From contig NZ_CP065856.1 of NCBI RefSeq assembly GCF_016065055.1, positions 3,719,836 through 3,783,835 on the forward strand: a stretch of 64,000 nt of DNA, written 5' to 3'. The DNA is from Halosimplex litoreum (GTDB lineage Archaea > Halobacteriota > Halobacteria > Halobacteriales > Haloarculaceae). The position numbers and the translations under genes were made by a program. Below are positions 26,171 through 35,865 of this stretch, in pieces. Within the stretch, counting starts at the first letter, position 1. Every line of letters starts with the position of its first letter. Below the pieces are notes generated by a model that saw only the letters and a list, made by a program, of their open reading frames with translations, searched no databases and was not told the DNA's origin.

Positions 26171-27100
26171 TCAGCGCCACTTGTATATCCCGTAGAGGTA
26201 GCCGAAACCGACGACGCCCGTCAGGACGAGGAGCCAGACGAGTTGTTTGGCGGCCGTGAGGTCGGGGTCGCGGACGAGGCCCCCGAACCGTCCGGGGAGA
26301 TACTCGCCGAGGATCTTCCCGAGGAAGTCGCCCTCCTCCGCCGCCGAACCGGGGACGAACTGCTGCATACCGCGCTTGGAGTAACCCTGCCAGAACGCCC
26401 GGTCGAGCAGCCACTTCGGTTCGGTGCGGTAGGCGAACACCTTGTGGCCGACCTCGGCGTCGGGAACGTACCGGACGCCCTCGCCGTACTCCTCGCGTAA
26501 CCGGGCGCAGACCTCCGTCTCACCGCCCTGGAGGTTCTTGTCTCCCTTCCGCCCGCCGATCCCGTCGTCGAACCCGCCCAGGTCGAGGAACACTTCCCGC
26601 CGGAAGGAGATGTTCGATCCGTTCGTGTTGCGGACCTCCGCGGGAGTGTCGCGGCCGTCGCCGAACCCGCGGTAGGTGGCGCCGACGAGAAAGTAGAACT
26701 CCGCCGGGAGGAAGTCCACGGGGTCGTCGACCCAGATGGGGTCCATCCGGCCGCCGGCCGCAACCGCGTCGTGCTCGTCGTAGGCGGTGACGAGCCGTTC
26801 GATCCACTCCGGATGGGCCACGGCGTCGTCGTCGAGGAACGCGACCACGTCGCCGCTGGCGGCCTCCGCGCCGTTGTTCCGGCTGACGAGCAGGCCGCGG
26901 TTCTCGTCGTTGCAGCGAGTGAAGACGTTCTCTCGGTGGCCGAAATCCGCTTCGAACCGCTCGAAGACCTCGGGGTTGCCGTCGCTGACGAAGACCAGTT
27001 CCACGTCGTCGTAGGTCTGGCCGAGGACGCTACGAGCGGCCTCGACGACCGCGTCGTAGCGGTCCATCGTGTGCTCGCAGAGCACGACGGAGACGCGCAT
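26171..27100 (-). CDS. aglG: AglG-like glucuronosyltransferase (GT2)
   Basis: The 309-aa protein has a GT-A domain (VSVVLCEHTMDRYDAVVEAARSVLGQTYDDVELVFVSDG across residues 3-41). AFLDDDAVAHPEWIERL is the DxD motif, NTNGSNISFRREVFLDLGGFD the acceptor motif, and GGETEVCARL the catalytic motif. One C-terminal helix (LVWLLVLTGVVGFGYLYGIY) is present. The pattern matches AglG, which adds glucuronic acid to the dolichyl-phosphate-linked glycan in Haloferax. Its divergent position beside aglB supports this. A TATA-like GGATAGG (27123-27131, minus reading CCTATCC) lies 27 nt upstream. Sugar specificity here is inferred. Confidence 0.78.
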   Translation of the reverse strand: MRVSVVLCEHTMDRYDAVVEAARSVLGQTYDDVELVFVSDGNPEVFERFEADFGHRENVFTRCNDENRGLLVSRNNGAEAASGDVVAFLDDDAVAHPEWIERLVTAYDEHDAVAAGGRMDPIWVDDPVDFLPAEFYFLVGATYRGFGDGRDTPAEVRNTNGSNISFRREVFLDLGGFDDGIGGRKGDKNLQGGETEVCARLREEYGEGVRYVPDAEVGHKVFAYRTEPKWLLDRAFWQGYSKRGMQQFVPGSAAEEGDFLGKILGEYLPGRFGGLVRDPDLTAAKQLVWLLVLTGVVGFGYLYGIYKWR

Positions 27101-27280
27101 GTCGATTCATGGACCGGGGTCCGGGATAGGCTTTCCGTCTGGCCGTCCGCGACAGGCCGCGTTTCGAAGCTGTTCGGAGAATCGAGAACCGCAAGACCGC
27201 GGTTGAATCGGGGGTCGACGGGGAGTCCGATTTATCGGAAGATGACAAGGCTTATGCGCGCGATGGGACTGGTTCCGTCA

Positions 27281-30200
27281 ATGAGTCAGTGGCGTGGTCA
27301 GATCCAAAATATCGACGAACCCGGTGATCTCGCCGAGGTTGTGGGTGAGTACTACCACATCCCGGCGATCGTCGCCCTCCTCGGGTTCATGCTGTGGAGT
27401 CGCGTTCGCGATTGGCAAGAGTTCCTGATAGACGGAACGGTGTTCTTCAGCGGGAACGACCCGTGGTACCACTACCGGATGGTCAAGTACACGGTCCAGC
27501 ACTGGCCGGAGACCAGTCCGTTCGACCCCTGGACACAGTTCCCGCTGGGGACCCACTCCAGCCAGTTCGGTACCGTGATGGACCAGCTGGTCGCTACGGC
27601 CGCGCTCGTGGTCGGGCTCGGGAACCCGAGCGACCACACCGTCCGGCTGGTCGTCCTGTTCGCACCGGCCGTCTTCGGCACGCTGGTGGCGATCCCGACG
27701 TACTTCCTGGGGAAGCGACTGGCCGGGAAGTTCGCCGGTGTGTTCGCCGTCGCGGTCCTCGCGCTCGCGGGGAGCACGTTCGCCCAGCGCGGAACCGTCG
27801 GCTTCTACGACCACCACGTCGCCGAGGCGCTGTTCATGACCACGGCGGTCCTCGCGACGATGGTCGCCGTCTCCGTCGCCGAGGAGGAGAAGCCGGTCTG
27901 GGAGCTGTTCCGGGCGCGTGACGTCGCCGCCCTGCGCCGCCCCGTCGGCTGGTCGCTGGTCGCCGGCGCCGCCGTCGCCATCTATCTCTGGACCTGGGCA
28001 CCGGGCGTCTTCCTCGTCGGGATCCTCGGTGTGTTCTTCATGGTCGAGATCTGCTCGGAGTACGCGCACGGCGAGAGTCCGGAGCACGTCGCCATCACCG
28101 GCGCGCTGACGCTGTCGACTGCAGGCGTCCTGAGCCTCGCCGTCATGGAGAACGCCGGTATCGGCGCGACGAGCTACAGTCTGTTGCAGCCGATGCTCGC
28201 CTTCGGCGTCGCCGCGGGCTGTGTCTTCCTCGCGTGGTTCGCACGCGAGTGGGAGTCCCGGGACCTGGCCAACTACCAGTACCCCGCCGCGGTCGGCGGC
28301 ATCCTCGTCGTGCTGGCCGGTGCGATGGCGCTCCTGCTTCCCGACCTGTGGGGCTTCTTGACCAACCAGATCACCCGCGTCGTCGGGCTCACGGTCACCG
28401 ATACCGCACAGACCGTCGGTGAGGCCCAGTCGCTGCCGTTCGGCGAACTGTTCCCCCGGTACGGCTTCACGGTGTTCATCGCGCTGCTCGGCGTCGCTTA
28501 CGTCGCGGTTCGGCAGTTCTACGACAGGCCCCGCGCCGAGATGACGCTCGTCTCCGTCTGGACCGTCTTCCTGCTGCTGGCGACGCTGACCCAGCAGCGT
28601 TTCGACTACTACCTCGCCATCGCCGTCGCGACGATGTCGGCGATGGTCCTCGGCGAACTCGCGCGGTTCTCCGGGCTCTCGGCGCCCGACACGGACATCG
28701 AGACGTATCAGCTGTTGACGATAGGCGCCATCGTCCTCGTGGTGTTCGCCCCGCTGGTCTACCCGACGCCCCTCGCGATGCAGATGACATCCGCGCCGAA
28801 CGGGCCCGGGCAGGCCCAGCCGGCCTGGAACGAGACGCTCGGCTGGATGCAGACGAACGCGCCCGACCAGGGTACCTACGGCGGCGCCGACAACGCCGAG
28901 GAGGTCCCCTACTACGGCACCTTCGAGAACACCGAGGACTTCGACTACCCCGAGGGGTACTACGGGACGCTCTCGTGGTGGGACTACGGCCACTGGATCA
29001 CGGTGATGGGCGAGCAGATGCCGACCGCCAACCCGTTCCAGCAGGGGGCCAACCAGGCGGCGAACTTCCTGCTATCGACCGACGAATCACACGCCAGCGA
29101 GGTCATGACCGACCTCAGCGAGGACGACGCCCAGAGCCGCTTCGTCACGGTCGACTGGAAGATGGCCGAGACCACGACCTCCTACCAGCGTGCCGGCGCG
29201 GGCCCGCTTCGGATCGGCGGGAAGTACTTCGCGCCGTTCGCGTTCTACTCCGACGGGAACATCTCTCAGAACGACTACTACCGCCCGCTCTACTACCAGA
29301 CGGGCCAGCAGGACCGCGTGCAGTACCGGATCTTCCAGCGCCACCAGCAGGCGTACTACAACTCCACGGCGGTCCGGCTGTACCGGTTCCACGGCAGCGC
29401 GAGCGAGCCGGCGCCGGTCGTCCTCGACTGGGAAATCGAGGATATTCAGGGACAGCAGGTCCCGATCAGCAACGGAACCCGCCGCTTCGGTTCGATGGCC
29501 GAGGCCCGCGAGTACGTCGAGAGCGACCCGACCTCGCAGATCGGCGGGTTCGGGAGCTACCCCGAGGAACGCGTCCCGGCGCTCGAACACTACCGGATGG
29601 TTCAGGGCAGTAACACGACTTCGACCGAGTCGGTCCGCAAACAGCTGGCACTCCGGAAAGAGGCCGAGGGCGCCTTCCAGACCTCGCTCCGCCAGCCCGG
29701 CGTGCTCGGCGCGCTCCAGCCGAAGAGCTCGAATTGGGTGAAGGCCTTCGAGCGCGTCCCCGGTGGGACCATCGAGGGCGAGGGGCCCGCGAACGCGACG
29801 GTCACCGCGGCCGTCGAGATGCAGGTCCCCTCGACGAACTCGACGTTCGTCTACCGCCAGGAGGCCCGGACCGGCGACGACGGGACGTTCGAGATGACGG
29901 TCCCGTACTCGACGACCGGCTACGGCGAGTGGACCACCGAGGAGGGGTACACGGAGCCGAGCGTCACCGCGAACACCTCCTACCAGCTCCGGACCGACGC
30001 GGTCACTAACGACACGCACGCGTTCCGCTACCGCGGAACGGTCGACGTGACCGAGGGACAGGTCCTCGGTGAAGACGAGTCCGCGTCGACGGTAACGCTC
30101 GAGAAGGGCCAGGAGCAGGCGCTCCAGAACGGCCAGTCCGACGACGAGACGACTGGCAACGAGACGACTGACGACGGGAGCGCCGACGACGGCACCGCGA

Positions 30201-30448
30201 ACGACGGGACGAGCGGCGACACGTCCACCTCCGACACTGCGACCGCCACTGCGACTCCGTCGGATACCGGGACTGCGACCGACACCGGCACCGACACTGC
30301 GACTGACACCGGCACCGCGACCGGCACCGATAGCGCGACGAACGGCTCGACCGGCTCCGCACTCGTCGACCCCTCGGCGCCGGCGACGCTTATCGCGTTG
30401 CTGGGCGGCGGATTGCTCTCGGTCGTCGGCCTGACGAAGCGCGACTGA
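27281..30448 (+). CDS. aglB: AglB/STT3-type oligosaccharyltransferase
   Basis: This ~1055-aa catalytic subunit transfers lipid-linked glycans to Asn in secreted proteins. The first DxD-type site is in FSGNDPWYHYRM, the second in VGFYDHHVAEAL. About 13 membrane helices follow, then the WWDYG catalytic motif (SWWDYGHWITVMGEQ). A long exterior C-terminal domain leads to an acidic Thr-rich tract (30140-30350) and a final membrane helix ending TKRD. ATGs at 27254, 27263 and 27281 are in frame. I chose 27281 because it gives a length close to Haloferax AglB and sits 27 nt after a TATA-like GCTTATG. The Thr-rich repeat tail is unusual for STT3. Confidence 0.93.
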   Translation: MSQWRGQIQNIDEPGDLAEVVGEYYHIPAIVALLGFMLWSRVRDWQEFLIDGTVFFSGNDPWYHYRMVKYTVQHWPETSPFDPWTQFPLGTHSSQFGTVMDQLVATAALVVGLGNPSDHTVRLVVLFAPAVFGTLVAIPTYFLGKRLAGKFAGVFAVAVLALAGSTFAQRGTVGFYDHHVAEALFMTTAVLATMVAVSVAEEEKPVWELFRARDVAALRRPVGWSLVAGAAVAIYLWTWAPGVFLVGILGVFFMVEICSEYAHGESPEHVAITGALTLSTAGVLSLAVMENAGIGATSYSLLQPMLAFGVAAGCVFLAWFAREWESRDLANYQYPAAVGGILVVLAGAMALLLPDLWGFLTNQITRVVGLTVTDTAQTVGEAQSLPFGELFPRYGFTVFIALLGVAYVAVRQFYDRPRAEMTLVSVWTVFLLLATLTQQRFDYYLAIAVATMSAMVLGELARFSGLSAPDTDIETYQLLTIGAIVLVVFAPLVYPTPLAMQMTSAPNGPGQAQPAWNETLGWMQTNAPDQGTYGGADNAEEVPYYGTFENTEDFDYPEGYYGTLSWWDYGHWITVMGEQMPTANPFQQGANQAANFLLSTDESHASEVMTDLSEDDAQSRFVTVDWKMAETTTSYQRAGAGPLRIGGKYFAPFAFYSDGNISQNDYYRPLYYQTGQQDRVQYRIFQRHQQAYYNSTAVRLYRFHGSASEPAPVVLDWEIEDIQGQQVPISNGTRRFGSMAEAREYVESDPTSQIGGFGSYPEERVPALEHYRMVQGSNTTSTESVRKQLALRKEAEGAFQTSLRQPGVLGALQPKSSNWVKAFERVPGGTIEGEGPANATVTAAVEMQVPSTNSTFVYRQEARTGDDGTFEMTVPYSTTGYGEWTTEEGYTEPSVTANTSYQLRTDAVTNDTHAFRYRGTVDVTEGQVLGEDESASTVTLEKGQEQALQNGQSDDETTGNETTDDGSADDGTANDGTSGDTSTSDTATATATPSDTGTATDTGTDTATDTGTATGTDSATNGSTGSALVDPSAPATLIALLGGGLLSVVGLTKRD

Positions 30449-30470
30449 CGCTCGTACCGAACGACGCGCA

Positions 30471-30480
30471 CTTTTCTCTG
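30471..30480 (+). terminator. possible T-rich terminator after aglB
   Basis: CTTTTCTCTG lies 22 nt beyond the aglB stop. Short T-rich tracts commonly end archaeal transcripts. No supporting hairpin is seen. Confidence 0.3.
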
Positions 30481-30597
30481 TCACCCGCCGGCTATCCGCC
30501 AGTACTAACTACCGGCTCCGACTTCCGTCCCCTATGACACGACAGTGCGGCCGGCCGATCGACGGCCGTCGACCGGGCGTGCCCGCGGGTGAGACCG

Positions 30598-31650
30598 ATG
30601 GCAGTTGACGGCGGCCTGCTCGCGGTCGACCTGTTGCTCGTGGCGTTCGCGGGCGGCGCCGTGGGCGCGGCGGTCGGCGGCTACGCGGCGTACGGCCTCG
30701 CCGGTCTCGTGATCACGGTCGGCGAGATCGCGCGCGTCACGAGCGGCGCGGGCGGGACCCCGCTGGTCGCCGGTTCGACCGACCTCGGGACGGCCGGCGT
30801 GACTGGGTTGGTCGGCTACGGCCCGGTTCTGGGTCCGCACGTCGCGTTCGCCGGCGCCGCCGCCGCCGCGGCCTACGCCGGCCGGAAGGGGCACCTCGAC
30901 ACCGACTTTCCCTACCACGAGGCCAAGCACCTCGCAGCACCGCTCGGCCCGCGGCCCGGCGCGCTGGCGGTCGGCGGCGTCTTCGGCGTCCTCGGCTACT
31001 GGCTCGCGCAGCTGTCGCTCCGGCTGGGACTGCCCTGGGACCCGGTCGCCGCCAGCGTCGTCGCCTCCGCGCTGCTCCACCGCGCCGTCTTCGGCTACCC
31101 CCTCCTCGGCCGTCTCGACACCGACCTGCTCGACATGTCGCCGTACCGCGACGGCGACCGGCGGATGGCCGCCGACGGCGACGGTGCGCAGTCGCTGGCC
31201 GGCCGGTACGTCGTCGAGCCGTGGCTCCCCTACCAGTCCGAGTGGCTCTCGGTCGGCGTCCTGGGACTCGTCGTCGGCGTCTTCGGCGGCTTTCTCGCCG
31301 TCGCGACGGGGAGTTACTTCCTGGCGTTCGGGATCGCCGCCACCGGACTGCTCTTCCTGACCGCCGGCGTCGACCGGTTCCCCGTCACCCACCACATGGC
31401 GCTGCCCGCCGGCATCGCCGCGCTGGCGCTCCCGAGTGCCGGCCCGACCGTCGCGGTTCTGGTCGGCGGTGCCTTCGGCGTCCTCGCCGGCCTGGTCGGC
31501 GAACTCGCCCAGCGCGTCCTGTACGCCCACGCCGACACCCACCTCGACCCACCAGCCGTGGCTATCGTCGTCACCACCCTGCTCGTCGCGTTGCTGGACC
31601 TGGCGGGCGTGTTCCAACAGACCGCTGTGCCGACCATCGGGCTCGTCTGA
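30598..31650 (+). CDS. unknown multi-pass membrane protein
   Basis: The ~350-aa protein has roughly nine to ten hydrophobic helices, rich in Ala, Gly and Val. Conserved-looking soluble motifs are DTDFPYHEAKHLAAPLGPRPG and LLDMSPYRDGDRRMAADG on one side, and FPVTHHMALPAG late. I do not recognise a named family. The His-rich positions (HEAKHL, THHMALP) could be functional. GTG 30589 and ATG 30598 are both possible starts. A 24-codon open frame at 30534-30608 overlaps this start but is not supported. It follows aglB on the same strand by ~150 nt. Confidence 0.7.
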   Translation: MAVDGGLLAVDLLLVAFAGGAVGAAVGGYAAYGLAGLVITVGEIARVTSGAGGTPLVAGSTDLGTAGVTGLVGYGPVLGPHVAFAGAAAAAAYAGRKGHLDTDFPYHEAKHLAAPLGPRPGALAVGGVFGVLGYWLAQLSLRLGLPWDPVAASVVASALLHRAVFGYPLLGRLDTDLLDMSPYRDGDRRMAADGDGAQSLAGRYVVEPWLPYQSEWLSVGVLGLVVGVFGGFLAVATGSYFLAFGIAATGLLFLTAGVDRFPVTHHMALPAGIAALALPSAGPTVAVLVGGAFGVLAGLVGELAQRVLYAHADTHLDPPAVAIVVTTLLVALLDLAGVFQQTAVPTIGLV

Positions 31651-31704
31651 CGGCCCGCCTCGCGTCCGGCGATCGACTGGAGAGAAATACACGTATTCAC
31701 AGCG

Positions 31705-31712
31705 TTTTTATA
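31705..31712 (+). promoter_or_regulatory. TATA box, membrane-anchored winged-helix gene
   Basis: TTTTTATA is centred exactly 27 nt before the ATG at 31736, a textbook leaderless arrangement. Confidence 0.65.
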
Positions 31713-31735
31713 CCGACCTCGGCATGTTACGATAG

Positions 31736-32326
31736 ATGCAGCAGTGGCTGGGCGGCGACGCTATCGGGGGAGTACTGGCGGCCGGGGCGGGGACAGCGCG
31801 AGCGACCGACGCGCGCGGATGGCTCCCCGTTTCGGCCGTCGCCAAGCCACCGACGAGCATCCTACAGTCGGCGAGTTCGGGGGACGTCGGCGGTATGATG
31901 GTCGCCGCCGTGGTGCTCGTCGTTCTCGGACTCGGCGGCGTCGCTGCCTGGCACACCGGGATCCCGTCGTTTCCCTCGACCGGCGGCAGCTCGGAAAGCG
32001 AGTCCGCGACCGAGCCCGACGGCCCGGCGACGGCCGAGAGCCCCCCCGAACCGGATCCGGCGGCCGAGCCGAAATCCCAATCTGACGAGCCCGCCGGGAG
32101 GACCGACCGGGAACTCATCATCGACATCCTCGAATCGAACGAGGGGCGGATGAAACAGGCCCGGATCGTCGACGAGACCGGGTGGTCGAAGTCGAAGGTC
32201 AGCATGCTCCTCTCCGAGATGGCGGAAGAAGAAGCGATCAGCAAGCTCCGCGTCGGCCGGGAGAACATCATCAGCCTCAGTGGGAACGAACCGGAAGCGG
32301 CCGGCTCGCCGTTCGACGACGAGTGA
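31736..32326 (+). CDS. membrane-anchored winged-helix protein
   Basis: The 196-aa protein has one membrane helix (about residues 58-75, VAAVVLVVLGLGGVAAWHTG). A disordered Ser/Pro/Glu-rich linker leads to a C-terminal winged helix (RELIIDILESNEGRMKQARIVDETGWSKSKVSMLLSEMAEE across residues 123-163). The layout matches haloarchaeal helix-turn-helix proteins tethered to the membrane (DUF7343-like, MarR-like). It probably couples an envelope signal to transcription, or is released by proteolysis. A rhomboid protease gene occurs in the same window, but the pairing is only speculation. Confidence 0.8.
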   Translation: MQQWLGGDAIGGVLAAGAGTARATDARGWLPVSAVAKPPTSILQSASSGDVGGMMVAAVVLVVLGLGGVAAWHTGIPSFPSTGGSSESESATEPDGPATAESPPEPDPAAEPKSQSDEPAGRTDRELIIDILESNEGRMKQARIVDETGWSKSKVSMLLSEMAEEEAISKLRVGRENIISLSGNEPEAAGSPFDDE

Positions 32327-32414
32327 GTGTGCGACGGCGTACCGATACGGGTTCGAAGCGCAACCGTTAAACCCGTATCCTCGCTACGATTTGGTACACA
32401 CAGAGGGCGTGTGC
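32327..32414. other. tRNA leader region
   Basis: CGTTAAAC (32364-32371) is a TATA-like element about 45 nt before the mature tRNA 5' end. Nothing else was seen. Confidence 0.4.
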
Positions 32415-32489
32415 GCTCCGTTGGTGTAGTCCGGCCAATCATCTTGCCCTCTCACGGCAAGGACCAGGGTTCGAATCCCTGACGGAGCA
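32415..32489 (+). tRNA. tRNA-Glu (anticodon CUC)
   Basis: The 75-nt sequence folds as a cloverleaf. Acceptor stem GCTCCGT pairs with ACGGAGC, followed by discriminator A. The D-arm begins GGTGTAGTCCGG. The anticodon stem TTGCC/GGCAA encloses loop CTCTCAC with anticodon CTC (reads GAG, Glu). The T-arm is CAGGGTTCGAATCCCTG. CCA is not encoded. No intron is present. Confidence 0.95.
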
Positions 32490-32564
32490 TCTCCGATTTC
32501 TCCGACGGGATCTCACCCGTTCGTCCGGGGTACGCTTAATGTCTAGCCGGTCCCAGATCCTGCG

Positions 32565-33431
32565 ATGCGCCTCGTAGACACGCACACGCACGCCTGGGGG
32601 CAGGACACGGCAGACCTCCCGTGGTACAGCGCCGACTTGCCCCCCGAGTGGTCCGGGCCGTACACGCACGCGGATCTGATCGGTGGGATGGACGCGGCAG
32701 CCGTCGACGAGAGCGTCTTGCTTCCGACCTCGATCTACGGTCGGGGTGAGCGAGCGAACGAGTACACGCTCCGTGCGCTCGAAGCTCACCCCGACCGGCT
32801 CTGGGGGGTCGGTGTCGCCGAGTACGACGCCGACGGTGACACGCTCCGGGAGCACGTCCGTCGCGTCACCGGCCACGAGCGGATGCTCGGCCTGCGCTTT
32901 CACGCCTGCTTCGAGTACGGGCAGACGCCGGGGGCGATGGACCGCTCTACCGAGTGGGTCGCGGGCGAGGATCTCGACCCGTTGTACGACGAACTCGCCG
33001 CTCGGGACGCGGCGGCGTTCGTCCTGGCCAAGCCCGACCAGCTGTCGATGCTCGCAGACCTGGTCGAGCGTCATCCGGCGGTGCCGTTCGTCGTCGAGCA
33101 CATGGCGTGGCCCGACGTGGACTCCGAGCCCGACGAGTCGCCGTGGGCCGACTTCGAGGTACTCGCCGAACACGACAACGCGTACGTGAAAGTGAGCTCG
33201 ATCCCGCGCACGTCGGACGAGCCGTGGCCTTACGAGGACGTCGAGGGCTACGTCACCAACTTGCTCTCGTGGTTCGGCCCGGAGCGACTGCTGCTGGGTT
33301 CGGACTACCCGTGGCTGGACGACTGGGGGAGCTACGAGGAGTGTCTCTCGTGGGTCGAGGAAGCCGACTATCTCTCGGCGCGCGACCTGACGTGGCTCTC
33401 TCACCGGACGTTCGACCGGCTTCGAGGGTGA
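32565..33431 (+). CDS. amidohydrolase 2 family metal-dependent hydrolase
   Basis: The 288-aa TIM-barrel protein has the metal-binding DTHTHAW at its start. FHACFEYG and VVEHMAWPD give later His ligands, and LLLGSDYPWLDDWG gives the catalytic Asp. These match the amidohydrolase-2 group (ACMSD/uronate-isomerase-related hydrolases and decarboxylases). The exact substrate cannot be told. GCTTAAT (32534-32540) lies 28 nt upstream of the ATG. A sugar-acid or aromatic lactone substrate is possible given neighbouring genes. Confidence 0.85.
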   Translation: MRLVDTHTHAWGQDTADLPWYSADLPPEWSGPYTHADLIGGMDAAAVDESVLLPTSIYGRGERANEYTLRALEAHPDRLWGVGVAEYDADGDTLREHVRRVTGHERMLGLRFHACFEYGQTPGAMDRSTEWVAGEDLDPLYDELAARDAAAFVLAKPDQLSMLADLVERHPAVPFVVEHMAWPDVDSEPDESPWADFEVLAEHDNAYVKVSSIPRTSDEPWPYEDVEGYVTNLLSWFGPERLLLGSDYPWLDDWGSYEECLSWVEEADYLSARDLTWLSHRTFDRLRG

Positions 33432-33504
33432 GCCGCGGCGCCGCTCCGTTCCGTGGTCCGGCCTGCGCCTTCATGATCCACCAACCATCGCCTGTATCCC
33501 ACAT

Positions 33505-33510
33505 CTTTAC
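33505..33510 (+). promoter_or_regulatory. TATA-like box for malic enzyme gene
   Basis: CTTTAC is centred 27 nt before the ATG at 33534. Confidence 0.45.
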
Positions 33511-33533
33511 CGGGACGATGGCGTATCCGGGGT

Positions 33534-35789
33534 ATGACTCTCGAAGAGGATTCGCTGGAGTACCACGAGGCCGACCCGCCGGGGAAGGTCGAGATCCGGA
33601 CGACGAAGTCGACGAGCACACAGCGCGATCTCAGCCTGGCGTACTCCCCGGGGGTCGCCGGCCCCTGTCGGGCGATCGACGAGGACCCCGAAGCGGCCTA
33701 CGAGTACACGTCGAAGGGGAACCTCGTCGGCGTCGTCTCCGACGGGTCTGCCGTGTTGGGGCTGGGCGATATCGGCCCGCAGGCCTCGAAGCCGGTGATG
33801 GAAGGCAAGGGGGTGTTGTTCAAGCGCTTCGCCGACATCGACGTGTTCGACATCGAGGTCGACCACACCGATCCCGAGGAGTTCGTCGGCGCGGTGGCGG
33901 GGATGGAGTCGACGTTCGGCGGGATCAACCTGGAAGACATCGCGGCACCGAAGTGTTTCGTCATCGAGGAGCGGTTGCGCGAGCGAATGGATATCCCGGT
34001 CTTCCACGACGACCAGCACGGTACGGCCATCATCTCGGGGGCAGCGCTGCTCAACGCCGCGGAGATCGGCGACAAGGATCTGGCGTCGCTCGAAGTCACG
34101 TTCGCGGGCGCGGGCGCCGCGGCCATCGCGACGGCGGAGTTCTACGTCTCGCTGGGCGTCCGGACGGAGAACGTCACGATGGTCGATATCGACGGGATCT
34201 TGACGACCGAGCGGGCCGAGGCGGGCGACCTCAACGAGCACAACCGCGAGTTCGCCAGCGACGTGCCCGAGGGCGACCTGGCCGACGCGATGGCCGGCGC
34301 GGACATGCTCGTCGGCCTCTCGGCGGGCGGGATCGTCGACGGGGAGATGGTGCGGTCGATGGCCGAGAACCCGATCGTCTTCGCGATGGCCAACCCCGAG
34401 CCGGAGATCGGCTACGAGGAAGCGAAAACCGCCCGCGACGACACCGTCATCATGGCGACGGGGCGGTCGGACTACCCGAACCAGGTCAACAACGTACTGG
34501 GCTTTCCGTTCCTGTTCCGCGGTGCTCTGGACGTGCGGGCGACGGAGATCGACGAGGCGATGAAGGTCGCGGCGGCGGAGGCGCTGGCCGACCTGGCCAA
34601 ACGGGACGTGCCAGACGCGGTCCGGCGGGCCTACGGCGACCAGCCGCTGCAGTTCGGCCCGGAGTACATCATCCCGAAGCCGCTGGATACGCGCGTGCTC
34701 TTCGAGGTGGCGCCCGCCGTCGCGGAGGCGGCCGTCGAGTCGGGGGCCGCGCGCGACGCGCTCGACCCCGACGCCTACGTCGAGCGGCTGGAGGCCAGGC
34801 TGGGCAAGTCCCGCGAGATGATGCGCATCGTCCTGAACAAGGCCAAGAGCGACCCCAAGCGGGTCGCGCTGGCGGAGGGGGCCAACGAGAAGATCATCCG
34901 CGCCGCCCACCAGATGGAAGAGGAGGGGATCGCCGAGCCGGTGCTGATCGGTAACCGGACCACGATCGAGCGGAAGGTCGAGGGGCTGAACCTGGCGTTC
35001 GAGCCGGCGGTCGTCGACCCGGCGGCGGGCGAGTACGAGGAGTACGTCGACCGGCTCTACGAGCTGCGCCAGCGGAAGGGGATGACCCGCCGGGAGGCCG
35101 CCGAGACCGTCCGCGACGGCGACCACTTCGCGTCGGTGATGGTCGAGCGCGGCGACGCCGACGCGATGCTGACCGGACTCACCCATCACTACCCCTCCGC
35201 GCTGCGCCCGCCGCTGCGAGTCATCGGCACCGAAGACGGCGTCGACCACGCCGCGGGGGTGTACATGCTCTCCTTCGAGAACCGCGTCGTCTTCGTCGCG
35301 GACGCGACGGTCAACCAGGACCCCGACGAGGCGACGCTGGCGGAAGTGACGCGCCACGCTGCAGGGGTCGCCCGCCGGTTCGACGTGGAGCCGCGGGCGG
35401 CGCTGCTGTCGTACTCGGACTTCGGGAGCGTCGACAACGAGGGCACCCGCAAACCGCGGAACGCGGCGCGGCGGCTCCGCGAGGATCCCGCCGTGGACTT
35501 CCCGGTCGACGGAGAGATGCAGGCCGACACCGCGGTCGTCGAGGATCTGTTGGTCGGCGACTACGAGTTCGCCGACGTCGACGAGCCGGCGAACGTGCTC
35601 GTCCTCCCGAACCTCGAAGCGGGGAACATCGTCTACAAGCTCCTCCAGCGCCTCGGCGGCGCGGAGGCCGTCGGGCCGATGCTCGCCGGGATGGCCGACC
35701 CCGTCCACGTCCTCCAGCGCGACGACGAGGTGAAAGACATCGTGAATCTGGCCGCTGTCGCGACGATCGACGCGCAGGGGTCGGAGTAG
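33534..35789 (+). CDS. maeB: NADP-dependent malic enzyme with phosphotransacetylase-like domain
   Basis: This 751-aa MaeB-type enzyme oxidatively decarboxylates malate to pyruvate. The N-terminal malic domain (about 1-160) has [35 protein letters not shown] and [17 protein letters not shown]. The NAD(P)-binding domain (about 165-390) has [14 protein letters not shown]. The C-terminal ~320 residues form a phosphate acetyltransferase-like domain ([25 protein letters not shown]), which is regulatory in bacterial MaeB. Full length is normal for the family. It supplies pyruvate and NADPH when TCA intermediates are in excess. Confidence 0.95.
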   Translation: MTLEEDSLEYHEADPPGKVEIRTTKSTSTQRDLSLAYSPGVAGPCRAIDEDPEAAYEYTSKGNLVGVVSDGSAVLGLGDIGPQASKPVMEGKGVLFKRFADIDVFDIEVDHTDPEEFVGAVAGMESTFGGINLEDIAAPKCFVIEERLRERMDIPVFHDDQHGTAIISGAALLNAAEIGDKDLASLEVTFAGAGAAAIATAEFYVSLGVRTENVTMVDIDGILTTERAEAGDLNEHNREFASDVPEGDLADAMAGADMLVGLSAGGIVDGEMVRSMAENPIVFAMANPEPEIGYEEAKTARDDTVIMATGRSDYPNQVNNVLGFPFLFRGALDVRATEIDEAMKVAAAEALADLAKRDVPDAVRRAYGDQPLQFGPEYIIPKPLDTRVLFEVAPAVAEAAVESGAARDALDPDAYVERLEARLGKSREMMRIVLNKAKSDPKRVALAEGANEKIIRAAHQMEEEGIAEPVLIGNRTTIERKVEGLNLAFEPAVVDPAAGEYEEYVDRLYELRQRKGMTRREAAETVRDGDHFASVMVERGDADAMLTGLTHHYPSALRPPLRVIGTEDGVDHAAGVYMLSFENRVVFVADATVNQDPDEATLAEVTRHAAGVARRFDVEPRAALLSYSDFGSVDNEGTRKPRNAARRLREDPAVDFPVDGEMQADTAVVEDLLVGDYEFADVDEPANVLVLPNLEAGNIVYKLLQRLGGAEAVGPMLAGMADPVHVLQRDDEVKDIVNLAAVATIDAQGSE

Positions 35790-35834
35790 GCGGCGGTCGC
35801 CGGGAGCGTCGGACCGTTCGTCGCCGACTCGAAC

Positions 35835-35840
35835 GTTTAT
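35835..35840 (+). promoter_or_regulatory. TATA-like box for the 6PGDH-like gene
   Basis: GTTTAT is centred 28 nt before the ATG at 35866. This supports that start over the in-frame start at 35848. Confidence 0.5.
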
Positions 35841-35865
35841 CCGCTCGGTGGCCGTCCATGGTCCC

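Noticed and set aside
26771-27280. A long in-frame N-terminal extension of AglB
   Set aside because: It crosses the divergent aglG gene and its promoter region, and resembles no STT3 sequence.
27278-28993. A 571-codon minus-strand open frame opposite aglB
   Set aside because: The AglB reading has catalytic motifs and membrane helices; the antisense reading has none.
30140-30350. CRISPR-like or tandem-repeat array in the aglB 3' region
   Set aside because: The repeats are short, degenerate and in frame as Thr/Asp-rich protein sequence, without equal-length spacers.
30534-30608. A 24-codon open frame overlapping the start of the unknown membrane protein
   Set aside because: Only a weak upstream element and no conserved-looking sequence; could not be supported as an upstream ORF.
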